A DNA stretch of 40,181 nucleotides from Nitrospira sp. (GTDB lineage Bacteria > Nitrospirota > Nitrospiria > Nitrospirales > Nitrospiraceae), in NCBI GenBank assembly GCA_019636945.1, contig JAHBWO010000023.1, positions 1 to 40,181 on the forward strand, written 5' to 3'. The stretch's first letter is position 1, and every line of letters begins with the position of its first letter. The notes beneath the pieces were generated by a model. That model did no database searches. It was not told the DNA's origin and saw nothing but the letters and a program-made list of their open reading frames with translations. A program made the translations under genes and the position numbers. Shown in pieces: positions 8,478 through 17,352 of this stretch.

Positions 8478-9116
8478 ATGTGGCCGCATATTTCTGGGCT
8501 AGTGAAATCTTATCTAGTTGGTGAATCTGCAGCCCCACAAGCTTCCTCACATCCTATTGCTGAGTGGAAGCGGTTGCTTGGTGGTCGAATATCCATTGGA
8601 TCTGACGCGCGAGTGACATCGGCTCACCTGATTGCTCGCGATCCTCCCAGGTGCGCTCTCTACATTGGTGCGGAAAGCAACATTGAGGCGACCATCGTGC
8701 TTGAAAAGGATGGGGTAGAGGTTCGGATTGGATCCCGGACACATCTCGGTGGGGGAGCTTTGGTAGATGCTGCTTGTGGTATCGAGATAGGAGATGATGT
8801 CCTGATCGCCTTTGAAGTGTTGATCATGGACCATGATTCGCACGCAATACATTTTGAGAGCCGGCAGCATGATGTACGGGATTGGATGAGGGGAACCAAA
8901 GATTGGACATCTGTCGTACGACAGCCAGTACGAATCGACAACAAGGCATGGATTGGAGCACGAACCATCGTGCTGAAAGGTGTGACGATCGGGGAAGGAG
9001 CGATCATCGGAGCCGGAAGTGTGGTGACAGGAGACGTGCCTCCTTGGACCTTGGCAGCCGGCAATCCGGCTAGGATCATTCGTCCGTTAACAGATGCAGA
9101 GCGGACAGGGCGATGA
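8478..9116 (+). CDS. hexapeptide-repeat O-acetyltransferase
   Basis: The 212-residue protein carries left-handed beta-helix hexapeptide repeats. A first set spans about 90-115 ([18 protein letters not shown]). A loop with [10 protein letters not shown] holds the probable catalytic His. A second set spans about 155-195 ([20 protein letters not shown] and [20 protein letters not shown]). The ending NPARIIRPL is classical for the WbbJ/NodL/maltose acetyltransferase group, which uses acetyl-CoA to acetylate a sugar hydroxyl. The first ~80 residues are more divergent. Its stop overlaps the start of the next gene (ATGA at 9113-9116). It likely acetylates a sugar of the exported polysaccharide; serine acetyltransferase-type activity is less likely in this context. 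Confidence 0.88.
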   Translation: MWPHISGLVKSYLVGESAAPQASSHPIAEWKRLLGGRISIGSDARVTSAHLIARDPPRCALYIGAESNIEATIVLEKDGVEVRIGSRTHLGGGALVDAACGIEIGDDVLIAFEVLIMDHDSHAIHFESRQHDVRDWMRGTKDWTSVVRQPVRIDNKAWIGARTIVLKGVTIGEGAIIGAGSVVTGDVPPWTLAAGNPARIIRPLTDAERTGR

Positions 9117-9949
9117 ACACGGCGACCTGGGAACAGGCAGTGCGTTGGTTCCGATCTCAGCCGGAATGTGCGCAGGCTGTGTGCCAGAACTATTTCGACT
9201 TGCCTGTGCGCAATGCCGCCGAACGGTATGCGCAGAGCGAAGAATTTTCGGAAGTGCTTCGTCTACTGGGCATCGGGAACGGGCGGGTGGTTCTTGACCT
9301 TGGCGCTGGAAATGGCATTGCCAGCTTCGCGTTCGCGAAGCATGGATGGCGTGTCACCGCTGTAGAACCAGATCCCAGTGAGGAGGTGGGAGCTGGTGCG
9401 ATCCAATCGTTGATCGATGAAACGGGATTGAATGTTGAACTCATGCGGTGCCGCGGTGAAGAGATTCTCCTCCCTGATGGATCGTTTGACGCGGTGCATG
9501 CCAGACAAGTGTTTCATCATGCCGCCAGCTTGGAAGGAATGGTCAGGGATACGGCGCGGCTGCTGAGGTCAGAAGGGAAGCTGCTTGCGACTCGTGAACA
9601 TGTCGTTGATGACGACGTGCAGTTGGCAGTGTTTCGTGCGGCTCATCCGCTGCATCGTTGGTACGGAGGCGAATCGGCATATTCGGTGTCCACCTATCTC
9701 AATGCATTCAAATCAGCAGGTTTGCGCGTGGTGCGGGTATGGGGACCGTTGGAATCCATTTTGAACTTCTATCCGGGAACCGAGGTAGAGCGACAGCGCT
9801 TGCTCCGAGATCTTGGGAAGGGGAGTTGGGGCAAGTTCGGAGTGTGCTTGGAGCGAATTCCATGTGTTCGGCGCATGCAGATTAAGCAGGTGATCAATCA
9901 AGATCATACTCCCGGACGTCTTTTTAGTTTCCTACTGGAGAAGCCGTGA
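9113..9949 (+). CDS. class I SAM-dependent methyltransferase
   Basis: The 278-residue soluble enzyme has a Rossmann-type SAM-binding motif [10 protein letters not shown] at about residues 59-68, an acidic end of strand 2 (AVEPD), and [19 protein letters not shown] as motifs around strand 4. About 60 residues precede the SAM fold, with a helical N-terminus rich in Trp and Tyr. The family methylates small molecules or sugars; the acceptor cannot be read from the sequence. It overlaps the acetyltransferase upstream (ATGA) and the epimerase downstream (GTGA), so the three are surely co-translated and probably act on the same sugar. Confidence 0.85.
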   Translation: MNTATWEQAVRWFRSQPECAQAVCQNYFDLPVRNAAERYAQSEEFSEVLRLLGIGNGRVVLDLGAGNGIASFAFAKHGWRVTAVEPDPSEEVGAGAIQSLIDETGLNVELMRCRGEEILLPDGSFDAVHARQVFHHAASLEGMVRDTARLLRSEGKLLATREHVVDDDVQLAVFRAAHPLHRWYGGESAYSVSTYLNAFKSAGLRVVRVWGPLESILNFYPGTEVERQRLLRDLGKGSWGKFGVCLERIPCVRRMQIKQVINQDHTPGRLFSFLLEKP

Positions 9950-10893
9950 GAATTCTGATCACAGGGAGCCAGGGATTCATCGGCCAGAGTGTCGGTCACT
10001 ATGCAACAAGGCTGGGTCACACGGTGCTAGGGATCGGACGGTCTAGTCAGCCCTCCCATGATTGGCCCGGACAATATGTCCAAGCTGATGTCGGGCAAAC
10101 GGATCTTTCAAAGATTATCAGCCAGTTTTCCCCCGATACGGTGATCCATGCGGCGGGACCAGCCTCCGTGCAGACTTCGTTGCGCACACCGTTCGATGAC
10201 TTCCGCGGCTCTGTGGTTGCATGGGCGAATCTTCTGGATAGTATCCGCCGATCTGAGGTGAGACCTGTAGTGGTGTGTCCATCGAGCGCGGCCGTCTATG
10301 GGAATCCCGTGCAGCTTCCAGTTTCAGAAGAGGCACCAGTTGTCCCAATATCACCATACGGTTTTCACAAGGCTGCCTGTGAGTGGTTGGCCAGGGAATA
10401 TGCTGAATGCTTTGGCTTGAATCTGGTGATCTGCCGGCTGTTTTCCGTGTTTGGTGAACGTCAGCGGCGTCTGCTCGTGTGGGATTTGTACACGCGGTTG
10501 GTTGGTCCTGAACCGGTGGTATGGCTGGAAGGTACAGGGGAGGAGGTCCGGGACTATCTCTATGTGGAGGAAGTAGTCTCGGCGATGCTTGGGCTGAGCG
10601 CAGATCGATCGTCCCAGGCCAGCGACGGGACGTATCGGGTTGTCAATGTGGCCGGGGGCGTACCCGTGATGGTGCGTGATCTCGCACAGCAACTTCGAAC
10701 CTTCCTGTCGTCGGGAAAGGAGATTCGATGCCGAGGGATAGCACGTCCTGGAGATCCAGTCCGATGGTGGGCGGATATCTCGCGGTTGTGCACGTCCGTT
10801 CCCTCATGGGAGCCGCAACCAATGCACGAGCGGCTGCGGGCTTGCGTGGACGCGTGGCAGGCCAATTTAGAAAGGGCGTCCTGTGAAGGATAG
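9946..10893 (+). CDS. NAD-dependent nucleotide-sugar epimerase/dehydratase (extended SDR)
   Basis: The 315-residue protein is an extended short-chain dehydrogenase. It has a GSQGFIG nucleotide-binding motif at 7-13, the SSAAVYG stretch at 113-119 providing the catalytic Ser, and the Tyr-x3-Lys pair Tyr138/Lys142 in SPYGFHKAACE. LEGTGEEVRDYLYVEEVV is typical of GalE/RmlB/WcaG-like sugar epimerases and reductases. It acts on NDP-sugars in the cytoplasm to make a precursor for this locus; epimerase, 4,6-dehydratase or 4-reductase roles are all possible. It starts with GTG at 9946, overlapping the methyltransferase stop, and overlaps the next gene by 11 bases. Confidence 0.9.
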   Translation: MRILITGSQGFIGQSVGHYATRLGHTVLGIGRSSQPSHDWPGQYVQADVGQTDLSKIISQFSPDTVIHAAGPASVQTSLRTPFDDFRGSVVAWANLLDSIRRSEVRPVVVCPSSAAVYGNPVQLPVSEEAPVVPISPYGFHKAACEWLAREYAECFGLNLVICRLFSVFGERQRRLLVWDLYTRLVGPEPVVWLEGTGEEVRDYLYVEEVVSAMLGLSADRSSQASDGTYRVVNVAGGVPVMVRDLAQQLRTFLSSGKEIRCRGIARPGDPVRWWADISRLCTSVPSWEPQPMHERLRACVDAWQANLERASCEG

Positions 10894-12097
10894 AAGCCTG
10901 CAGCAACGAATTGGGATCCTGGACTTTACAAATCCTGGATGGACGGCGGGATCGACGTTCACGCGAGTCATGGCGTGGTCGCTGGCACGAGCCTGTCAAG
11001 GCGAAGGTGCTGAAGTCATGGTCTTCTCTGAAGACGAGTCGAAGCTGGCAGAGTACAAGCTGCCGGTCTCCATCGTACGCGTATCAGGTTCTTTACTGGG
11101 AGTCCACGCCCAGGTTCGTCCCTCCTTCGCCAGGCGGGTGCTCCAACGCGCCTGGGGTCGGCCGGTTCCATCGACAACCTTTCATGCCTACCTCGCGGCA
11201 CGTGAGCAAGGAGTGTCAGTCCTCCTACCACCTGGTGATGTTCCTGACTGGACGGCAGGCGTCAAAACGTTGGGATGGATTCCAGATTTTCAGCATCGGT
11301 TCTTGCCGCAATTCTTTACCGAACAAGAGCGGCGCTATCGAGACGTGCAGTACCGACGGCTAGCCGAGCGAGCGGACGCCGTATTATTGTCGAGCCATGT
11401 TGCACAGGCACATTTCTCCGACTTTGCCCCAGACTTGGCCTCCAAAGCTCGAGTCGCGTCGTTTCCGTCGCTGTTTGTGTTTGAAGCCCCCTCCGGAGAT
11501 TCAACGAGCACCCGACAGAAATATCATCTTCCAGAAAAGTTTGCATTGGTCGCCAATCAGTTTTGGGCGCATAAGAATCATGAACTTGTAGTGGAGGGAC
11601 TTCGCCGTTTGCGTTGCAAGGGGGTACGAATCCCGGTGGTGATGACTGGTGTGCCTCTTGACCATCGAGATCCAGGGAACCGGGTCTTATCGCGTTTACT
11701 CCAGGGAATCGTGGTGGGTGGGCTTACCGACCAGGTGTTGCTGATGGGAGAAGTGTCTCGGGAGGAATTGGTTGATATGATGCGTGCGGCCGCGCTGATC
11801 ATTCAGCCCTCCCATTTCGAAGGATGGAGCACGGTTGTACAGGATGCAAAAGCGCTTGGTCGACCCTTAATCTGTTCGGATATTCCAGTCCACCGTGAAC
11901 AGGCTCCCGGTGCTTTGGGATGGTTCCCCTGCGACGCCCCTGATGTCCTGGCAGACCTGATTGCCTCTTGTTGGGATGAGCTGAATCCGGGGCCTGACAT
12001 ACTCAGGGAACGCAAGGCCATTTTAGCTGAACGGGAATTTGCTGCAAATTATGGCTGTACATTGTTGGGTCTTTGTCGAGAGGCTCTCCGTACGTAA
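10883..12097 (+). CDS. GT4 family glycosyltransferase
   Basis: The 404-residue GT-B enzyme has a divergent N-domain including TLGWIPDFQHRFLPQFF, a pattern common in O-antigen and mannosyl GT4 enzymes. Its C-domain has FALVANQFWAHKNHELV, LMGEVSREELVDMMRAAALI and SHFEGWSTVVQDAKALGRPL, the E-x7-E-like nucleotide-sugar site of GT4. The GTG start at 10883 overlaps the epimerase gene by 11 bases, so it is coupled to the sugar-modifying genes. It probably transfers one residue during assembly of the chain. Donor and linkage cannot be derived. Confidence 0.88.
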   Translation: MKDRSLQQRIGILDFTNPGWTAGSTFTRVMAWSLARACQGEGAEVMVFSEDESKLAEYKLPVSIVRVSGSLLGVHAQVRPSFARRVLQRAWGRPVPSTTFHAYLAAREQGVSVLLPPGDVPDWTAGVKTLGWIPDFQHRFLPQFFTEQERRYRDVQYRRLAERADAVLLSSHVAQAHFSDFAPDLASKARVASFPSLFVFEAPSGDSTSTRQKYHLPEKFALVANQFWAHKNHELVVEGLRRLRCKGVRIPVVMTGVPLDHRDPGNRVLSRLLQGIVVGGLTDQVLLMGEVSREELVDMMRAAALIIQPSHFEGWSTVVQDAKALGRPLICSDIPVHREQAPGALGWFPCDAPDVLADLIASCWDELNPGPDILRERKAILAEREFAANYGCTLLGLCREALRT

Positions 12098-12104
12098 GTC
12101 GGAC

Positions 12105-12968
12105 ATGATAATGCAAGCTGGAAGCCGGAATGTCGTCAGCCTGGTCCTTGGATCCTATAATCGTAAGGAATTTCTGCAGGAAGCCATCGAGAGCATTCGT
12201 CGCAATGGCATTACGGTTCCCTATGAGATTATCGTCGTCGACGGTGGGTCTACGGACGGGGCATTACAATGGCTCAGTCGCCAACAAGATGTAATCACCA
12301 TCGTACAGCACAATCGAACGTCGTCGACAGAAGGATCAGTGAAGAAACGAAGCTGGGGCTACTTTATGAATCTCGGTTTCAAATGCGCGGAGGGGCGGTA
12401 CATCGTGATGATCAGTGATGACTCGTTGCTTGTCCCTGGTTCGATCATGAATGGAGTTGAGCATTGTGAAGCCCTCTTGCAAGAAGGGCGAAAAATCGGT
12501 GCCGTAGCGTTTTACTGGAGGAACTGGCCCGAACAGCAAGAATACTGGGTTGGCCTGACGTTAGGGCAAAAGATGTTTGTAAACCACGGGCTGTATGTGC
12601 GCTCGGCCTTGGAACAGGTGGGATGGATCGACCAGGACAACTTTAGATTTTACTATGCGGATGGGGATCTGTGTCTGAAATTATGGCAGCATGGGTACGA
12701 AGTAGTGGAGTCTCCGGCATCGTTTGTCGAACATTATGCTCATGCCAATGAAGCGGTAAGAACAAGCAATTTTGTTGGGGAACAGTCGGATTGGAGTGCC
12801 TATACCACAAAATGGGAAGGTATCTTCTATGATCATGCTAAGCCTGAGATCGGCAGTTGGATGACGAGGTCATATGAAGATCCTCATCGGACAGCCTGCT
12901 ATTTCCCCGCCTCTTGGAAACTGGCACGGACATTCAGACGGTGGCGTGATCTCATCATGCGGTGGTGA
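12105..12968 (+). CDS. GT2 family glycosyltransferase
   Basis: The 287-residue protein is a GT-A inverting glycosyltransferase: VVSLVLGSYNRKEFLQEAIE near the start, then IIVVDGGSTDG with the first nucleotide-binding Asp, and MISDDSLLVPGS carrying the metal-binding acidic pair. FYYADGDLCLKLWQHGY matches the later GT2 acceptor-site region. The frame is open upstream to 12039 inside the preceding gene. The ATG at 12105, seven bases after that gene's stop, gives the usual N-terminus; a second ATG follows two codons later. It likely acts in the cytoplasm on the growing lipid-linked chain. Confidence 0.88.
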   Translation: MIMQAGSRNVVSLVLGSYNRKEFLQEAIESIRRNGITVPYEIIVVDGGSTDGALQWLSRQQDVITIVQHNRTSSTEGSVKKRSWGYFMNLGFKCAEGRYIVMISDDSLLVPGSIMNGVEHCEALLQEGRKIGAVAFYWRNWPEQQEYWVGLTLGQKMFVNHGLYVRSALEQVGWIDQDNFRFYYADGDLCLKLWQHGYEVVESPASFVEHYAHANEAVRTSNFVGEQSDWSAYTTKWEGIFYDHAKPEIGSWMTRSYEDPHRTACYFPASWKLARTFRRWRDLIMRW

Positions 12969-13046
12969 GCAGGATCCCCTGCTGCCCTCGCGGCTATGTC
13001 TGTGGCAGTCAATGACGTTCCTGCGTTGGGCATGAGAGAGGACAAC

Positions 13047-13952
13047 ATGCTGTGCCGGGCCTGTAACGCGCAGTTGCAGAGTGCGGAGTGTGGCGAATAT
13101 GCATTGTGTGATGCGTGCGGTAGCGCCAATTATGTTTCCGTGCGGAGTGCGGAGGAGGACAACGCTCAGTATTTCGAAGAAGTCTATTCTGATACGACTC
13201 GATGTCCGATCCAGAAGCGATGCAAGAGGTTTGAGATATTTGAACGCATCCATTCTTTATTTCATGCAGACGAAGAGAAAGCGTTTCGTGCGGTTTTTAA
13301 TCAAATGGTACAGAGCATACGGACTGCACGCAAGGCTATGGAGGTGGGATTTGGGTCTGGACATGAACTGGTCGACTTTCTGAAGTCCGGTGCCAACATA
13401 TATGGAGTAGACTTGAGTCGTGAGGCGGTAACCAAGTTTAAAGAAGCGCATCCCAAATTCAGTGATCGCGTGTCATGGGGGAAAATGGTCTCGTCGCATG
13501 TTGATGTGCTGTATTCCAATGCACTTTTCGAGCATCTCGATGGTCCATCGGAATTTCTTGGGAATGCCGGCTCTTGTCTTAGCGAGGGAGGGCTTCTCCT
13601 CCTCCGGCTTCCTGTGCTTATGGAGGATATTCGTAACAGGGAAGTGCTGGAATGGGACATCAATTGCTGGAAACCATGCCATCGCACTCTCTACAGCCGT
13701 CGGGGGCTGGAAATATTGCTTACAAATCATGGATTCACGATCGTCAAGACCGCGCCGCTTGCCTACTATGGCTATAAGGTCATGAGTTCGATGCTGCGAC
13801 GTGGATACAGGGATGTAGCACGAGTGAGAAATCCCTATCTGCCCATCGCGGAATTGGAATCGGAGGGACAGTATCTCCTGATTCTTTTTGAAAGCCTATT
13901 TCAGAAATTGATCTGCTCGGATTATGCAGTCGTTGCAAGGAAAGAACGGTAG
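13047..13952 (+). CDS. SAM-dependent methyltransferase with N-terminal zinc ribbon
   Basis: The 301-residue product begins with a four-cysteine ribbon: Cys3, Cys6, Cys21 and Cys24 in LCRACN and LCDACGS. A linker with QYFEEVYSDTTR follows, then a class I methyltransferase domain with KAMEVGFGSGHE as motif I and VDVLYSNALFEHL after strand 4. The combination of ribbon plus SAM domain is known in sugar C-methyltransferases such as TylC3-type enzymes, though this domain order alone does not prove C-methylation. Upstream ATGs exist at 12996 and 13032. I chose 13047 because a GAGAGGA ribosome site lies four bases before it and because the protein then starts directly at the ribbon. Confidence 0.82.
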   Translation: MLCRACNAQLQSAECGEYALCDACGSANYVSVRSAEEDNAQYFEEVYSDTTRCPIQKRCKRFEIFERIHSLFHADEEKAFRAVFNQMVQSIRTARKAMEVGFGSGHELVDFLKSGANIYGVDLSREAVTKFKEAHPKFSDRVSWGKMVSSHVDVLYSNALFEHLDGPSEFLGNAGSCLSEGGLLLLRLPVLMEDIRNREVLEWDINCWKPCHRTLYSRRGLEILLTNHGFTIVKTAPLAYYGYKVMSSMLRRGYRDVARVRNPYLPIAELESEGQYLLILFESLFQKLICSDYAVVARKER

Positions 13953-13962
13953 AAGACGTGAA

Positions 13963-14796
13963 ATGAGCAGCACATTAGCGATAGAAACCTTCATTCAAAA
14001 GCTCTTTCGCCGTTTTCCATGGCTTAACCCGAAGCTTGCCTATGAGATTCTGACGATCGTCAAAGAAATGGGATCTCGCAAGACGGAATCCCGTGCCGCT
14101 TTAATGGACGATGCTGCCAACTTTAGTGCACAAGTGCGTGATGCGTGGGTGGCTCAAATGGCTGCGTCGCTGCGGCCTGGTTCCCGGGTTCTCGATGCAG
14201 GCGCTGGCGAGTGCCGATACCAAAAGTATTTTGCTCATTGCGCGTACAAGACGCAAGATTTCGCTCAATACCAGGGCACAACGACCGGGGTGTTGGTCGA
14301 GAAGTGGTCGTATGGGAAACTTGACTACGTCTGTGACATCACAAGCATTCCGGTGGAAGACGGATCTTTTGACGCCGTGCTGTGTACTGAAGTGCTTGAG
14401 CATGTTCCTCGACCGATCGCTACAATAAGAGAACTTTCTAGGGTGCTGGCTACAGGCGGCAGATTGTTTCTTACTGCTCCACTGGGGAGCGGGTTGCACC
14501 AACAGCCTCACCATTTTTACGGCGGCTATACGCCACACTTTTACAGGCGCTTCTTAGTGGAAAGCGGGTTGGAGATCTGCGAGCTCAAACCCATTGGGGG
14601 GCTTATGCGGAATGTGGCACAGGAAACCTATCGGGTAGGCCGTGTCCTTGCCGAGAAATCTCCGGACGAGTTGCCGACCTTCATCCGATTTCTCCTCATA
14701 GACTGGCTTCCACGGTATCTTGTCAAATGTGATGGCCTAATTCCCGTGGAAGAGTTTACGCTTGGCTATTTGGTGGAAGCTATAAAGGTAAGATAA
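13963..14796 (+). CDS. class I SAM-dependent methyltransferase
   Basis: The 277-residue enzyme shows SRVLDAGAGECRYQKYF as SAM motif I, an acidic strand-2 region QDFAQYQG, and SFDAVLCTEVLEHVPRP with the conserved LEHV of Methyltransf_11 enzymes. PHHFYGGYTPHFYRRFLVES is typical of a group found in polysaccharide loci. The frame is open from 13924 inside the previous gene, but the ATG at 13963, ten bases after that stop, is preferred. Probably a sugar O-methyltransferase; the acceptor is unknown. Confidence 0.85.
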   Translation: MSSTLAIETFIQKLFRRFPWLNPKLAYEILTIVKEMGSRKTESRAALMDDAANFSAQVRDAWVAQMAASLRPGSRVLDAGAGECRYQKYFAHCAYKTQDFAQYQGTTTGVLVEKWSYGKLDYVCDITSIPVEDGSFDAVLCTEVLEHVPRPIATIRELSRVLATGGRLFLTAPLGSGLHQQPHHFYGGYTPHFYRRFLVESGLEICELKPIGGLMRNVAQETYRVGRVLAEKSPDELPTFIRFLLIDWLPRYLVKCDGLIPVEEFTLGYLVEAIKVR

Positions 14797-14804
14797 CGCG
14801 TGTT

Positions 14805-15818
14805 GTGAGCAGATGTATGCATACAGAGCCCCTCGTTAGTGTCCTGCTGCCCGTATACAACGCGGCTTCCTACGTGCAGGAGGCAATCGAAAGCATCCTC
14901 CGCCAGACGTATCGAAACTTCGAGCTCATCGTCGTCGATGATGGTTCGACCGATGAATCAGGTAGGGTGATTCAAACGATAACGGACCCGCGTATCCGGG
15001 TTGTCCACCAGCCGAACCGAGGTCTGTCTGCGGCACTGAATCGAGCTATCGAGATGGCTCAAGGTGTGTATCTCGCGCGGCAGGATGCCGATGACCTATC
15101 ACTGCCTCAACGGCTCGATCGGCAAGTGGATTTCTTGGAGGCCCATCCCGCGGTTGGAATGGTAGGAACATGGGCCGAGGTGAGGACGGATACGCCAAAA
15201 AGCGACAACGTCTACGCTCCTCCAACAGACAACCATCTGCTTAAGTTCGAGCTGCTGTTTGATAATCCATTTATCCACAGTTCGGTGATGATCAGGAAGC
15301 ACGTTCTTGTATGTGTGGGGGTCTATACTCAGGAGGCGTCGGTCAGGGCTGAAGACTACGATTTGTGGTCTCGGATCGTACGGGAATTTGACGTGAGCAA
15401 CCTTTCAGAAATGCTTAACGTCTATCGGGATGCTCCAAACAGCAAGTTAAAAAGAGAACGAGATGCGATTCTTGAGAATGTCATCAACATCAGTATGATG
15501 AATCTTTCTTGGGTGACCAAGAGAGATAGGAATGATCCTGTGATCAACGATCTCTCAGCCCTCTCGCACGGTGCGTATCACCGGGTACAGGGGTATGCCA
15601 CAAGTGATGATCTGCGGGCGCTCCTCTTTCAAGCCGCTGATCGAGTGAGTGGGGGCGAGGCCGCTCCGGCCGAGTTGCTACGAGAAACGATACAAGCGCG
15701 CTGGTGCACCATCCTCCACCATTATGATGTCTACAACCGGTACTACAAAGGGGGAAGGCTCAGACGGAAAATAGCCCAATTCTCGGAGATGGTGAAACGA
15801 ACCATTCCGCTTCTCTAA
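14805..15818 (+). CDS. GT2 family glycosyltransferase
   Basis: The 337-residue GT-A enzyme has PLVSVLLPVYNAASYV, ELIVVDDGSTDESG and LARQDADDLSLPQR, the last holding the catalytic-site acidic residues of GT2. VRAEDYDLWSRI provides the acceptor-side aspartate region. A helical C-terminal tail of about 80 residues follows. It is clearly related to the enzyme at 19955-21016 (same LARxDADDL, GTWxE and AEDYDLW pattern). The start is GTG at 14805 with a weak AAGGTAAG upstream; the in-frame ATG at 14817 is an alternative. Confidence 0.9.
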   Translation: MSRCMHTEPLVSVLLPVYNAASYVQEAIESILRQTYRNFELIVVDDGSTDESGRVIQTITDPRIRVVHQPNRGLSAALNRAIEMAQGVYLARQDADDLSLPQRLDRQVDFLEAHPAVGMVGTWAEVRTDTPKSDNVYAPPTDNHLLKFELLFDNPFIHSSVMIRKHVLVCVGVYTQEASVRAEDYDLWSRIVREFDVSNLSEMLNVYRDAPNSKLKRERDAILENVINISMMNLSWVTKRDRNDPVINDLSALSHGAYHRVQGYATSDDLRALLFQAADRVSGGEAAPAELLRETIQARWCTILHHYDVYNRYYKGGRLRRKIAQFSEMVKRTIPLL

Positions 15819-15954
15819 AGCTCCATTGTGAAGGATCATTGAAGAGAGGAAGCAATCACTCGTTCCTGTGAAGGAACTGGTCGAATGACGGGAGCGAGTC
15901 GTGCCTGCCCCGTCGATACGGCAAACTGAGAAGTTATCTGCGACGATTGAATAT

Positions 15955-17334
15955 ATGCGCATACTATTCTGCTGCCAATTCTACGCCCCAAGTATTGGTG
16001 GGGTCCAAGAGGTTATGCGGCAAGTAGCCGAGCGACTTGTGCTGCGTGGACACGAGGTCACTGTGGCTACCAGCTGGCTGCCTGATCGCACCAGCTGGAT
16101 ACAGAATGGTGTGGTGATAAAAGACTTTGCGATAGCCGGAAGTAGTGTGGGGGGGATGCAGGGTGATCTTGCCGCATATCAAAAGTGGGTTCTCTCTGAA
16201 TCGTTCGATCTCGTAATGATCAATATGGCACAGCAGTGGACGCTGGATGCGTTGATCCCTGTTCTTAAAGATGTCCGAGGGCGAAAGATTCTCATACCCT
16301 GCGGATTTTCCTGCTTGTACGAACCGTCCTATGCCAAGTACTACCGCTCAATGCCTGAGGTCCTACGACGATTCGACCATTTAATTTTTCATAGCTTCGA
16401 CTACCGGGATATCCGTTTCACCAAGCAACATAGGATTCAGCAGGTGTCGGTCATCCCCAATGGGGCAAGCGAAACAGAGTTTCATGTCGCCAAGGATAGG
16501 TCTTTCCGTCAGCGGCTGGGGATTTCTGATGATGACTGGATGTTTCTGACAGTGGGATCCTTTACGTTGGCCAAAGGACATTTGGATTTAGTCCAAGCAT
16601 ATTTAGCGGCCGACTTCCTAGGCAAATCATCCATTCTCCTCATCAATGCCAATTTCTATAGACCTGAGGTAGACGCTTCGGTATCAGGATCACAAAACAA
16701 AATAGAAGGGCACTTCAAGGAGGAGATATCCAGTGAGAGTCCCGTCGATACTCAAGATAATGGGGCGCAGGGGCACAATCGCTTGAAGAAAGTCTGGCAG
16801 AGGATCACACACCGATTGGTGAAACGACGACAGGCGAGCAGAGTCGTGCATTTTCAGCGGGAATTTGCGTCGGCTGTTGAGGCGGTTCATCGACAGGATT
16901 CCAAGAAGCGAGTGCTCCTGGTCGATTTGCCACGAGAAGATCTTGTTCAAGCGTACATGCATGCAGACCTCTTTGTCTTTGCCTCCTGGATCGAGTATTC
17001 CCCGCTCGTATTATTCGAATCTGCTGCGGCTGGGACTCCGTTTCTCTCGGCTCAGGTCGGGAATGCAGACGAAGTTGCGCGATGGACCGGTGCGGGCGTG
17101 ATAGGCCCCTCAATTGTCGATACCAAGGGATACACTCAAATTGATCTCAAACGATTCGCGAAACAGTGGAGCCAACTGATGCAAGATAAAGAAGGGCTGC
17201 GAGAGCTAGGAAGAAATGGGAAGAAGAATTGGGCGGCTAGATTTACGTGGGGAAGAATTGTTCAGGAGTACGAGGATGTATTTCAGCGTGTGTGTGCTGG
17301 GGCATCAGGCGTACGTGAAGGTCGTCGGAAATAA
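15955..17334 (+). CDS. GT4 family glycosyltransferase with a long insertion
   Basis: The 459-residue GT-B protein begins MRILFCCQFYAPSIGGVQEV, the usual GT4 N-terminus. It continues with a conserved VIPNGASETEF and LTVGSFTLAKGHLDLVQAY opening the C-domain. DLFVFASWIEYSPLVLFESA is the donor-binding E-x7-E region. Between them (about residues 236-320) lies an insertion of roughly 85 residues, polar and basic, that most GT4 proteins lack. An upstream GTG at 15901 has a better ribosome site (GGGAGCGAG) and would add 18 residues, so the true start is uncertain; the family alignment favours 15955. It likely elongates the chain; the donor is unknown. Confidence 0.85.
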   Translation: MRILFCCQFYAPSIGGVQEVMRQVAERLVLRGHEVTVATSWLPDRTSWIQNGVVIKDFAIAGSSVGGMQGDLAAYQKWVLSESFDLVMINMAQQWTLDALIPVLKDVRGRKILIPCGFSCLYEPSYAKYYRSMPEVLRRFDHLIFHSFDYRDIRFTKQHRIQQVSVIPNGASETEFHVAKDRSFRQRLGISDDDWMFLTVGSFTLAKGHLDLVQAYLAADFLGKSSILLINANFYRPEVDASVSGSQNKIEGHFKEEISSESPVDTQDNGAQGHNRLKKVWQRITHRLVKRRQASRVVHFQREFASAVEAVHRQDSKKRVLLVDLPREDLVQAYMHADLFVFASWIEYSPLVLFESAAAGTPFLSAQVGNADEVARWTGAGVIGPSIVDTKGYTQIDLKRFAKQWSQLMQDKEGLRELGRNGKKNWAARFTWGRIVQEYEDVFQRVCAGASGVREGRRK

Positions 17335-17352
17335 AGACCAAGGCTCCGCAGT

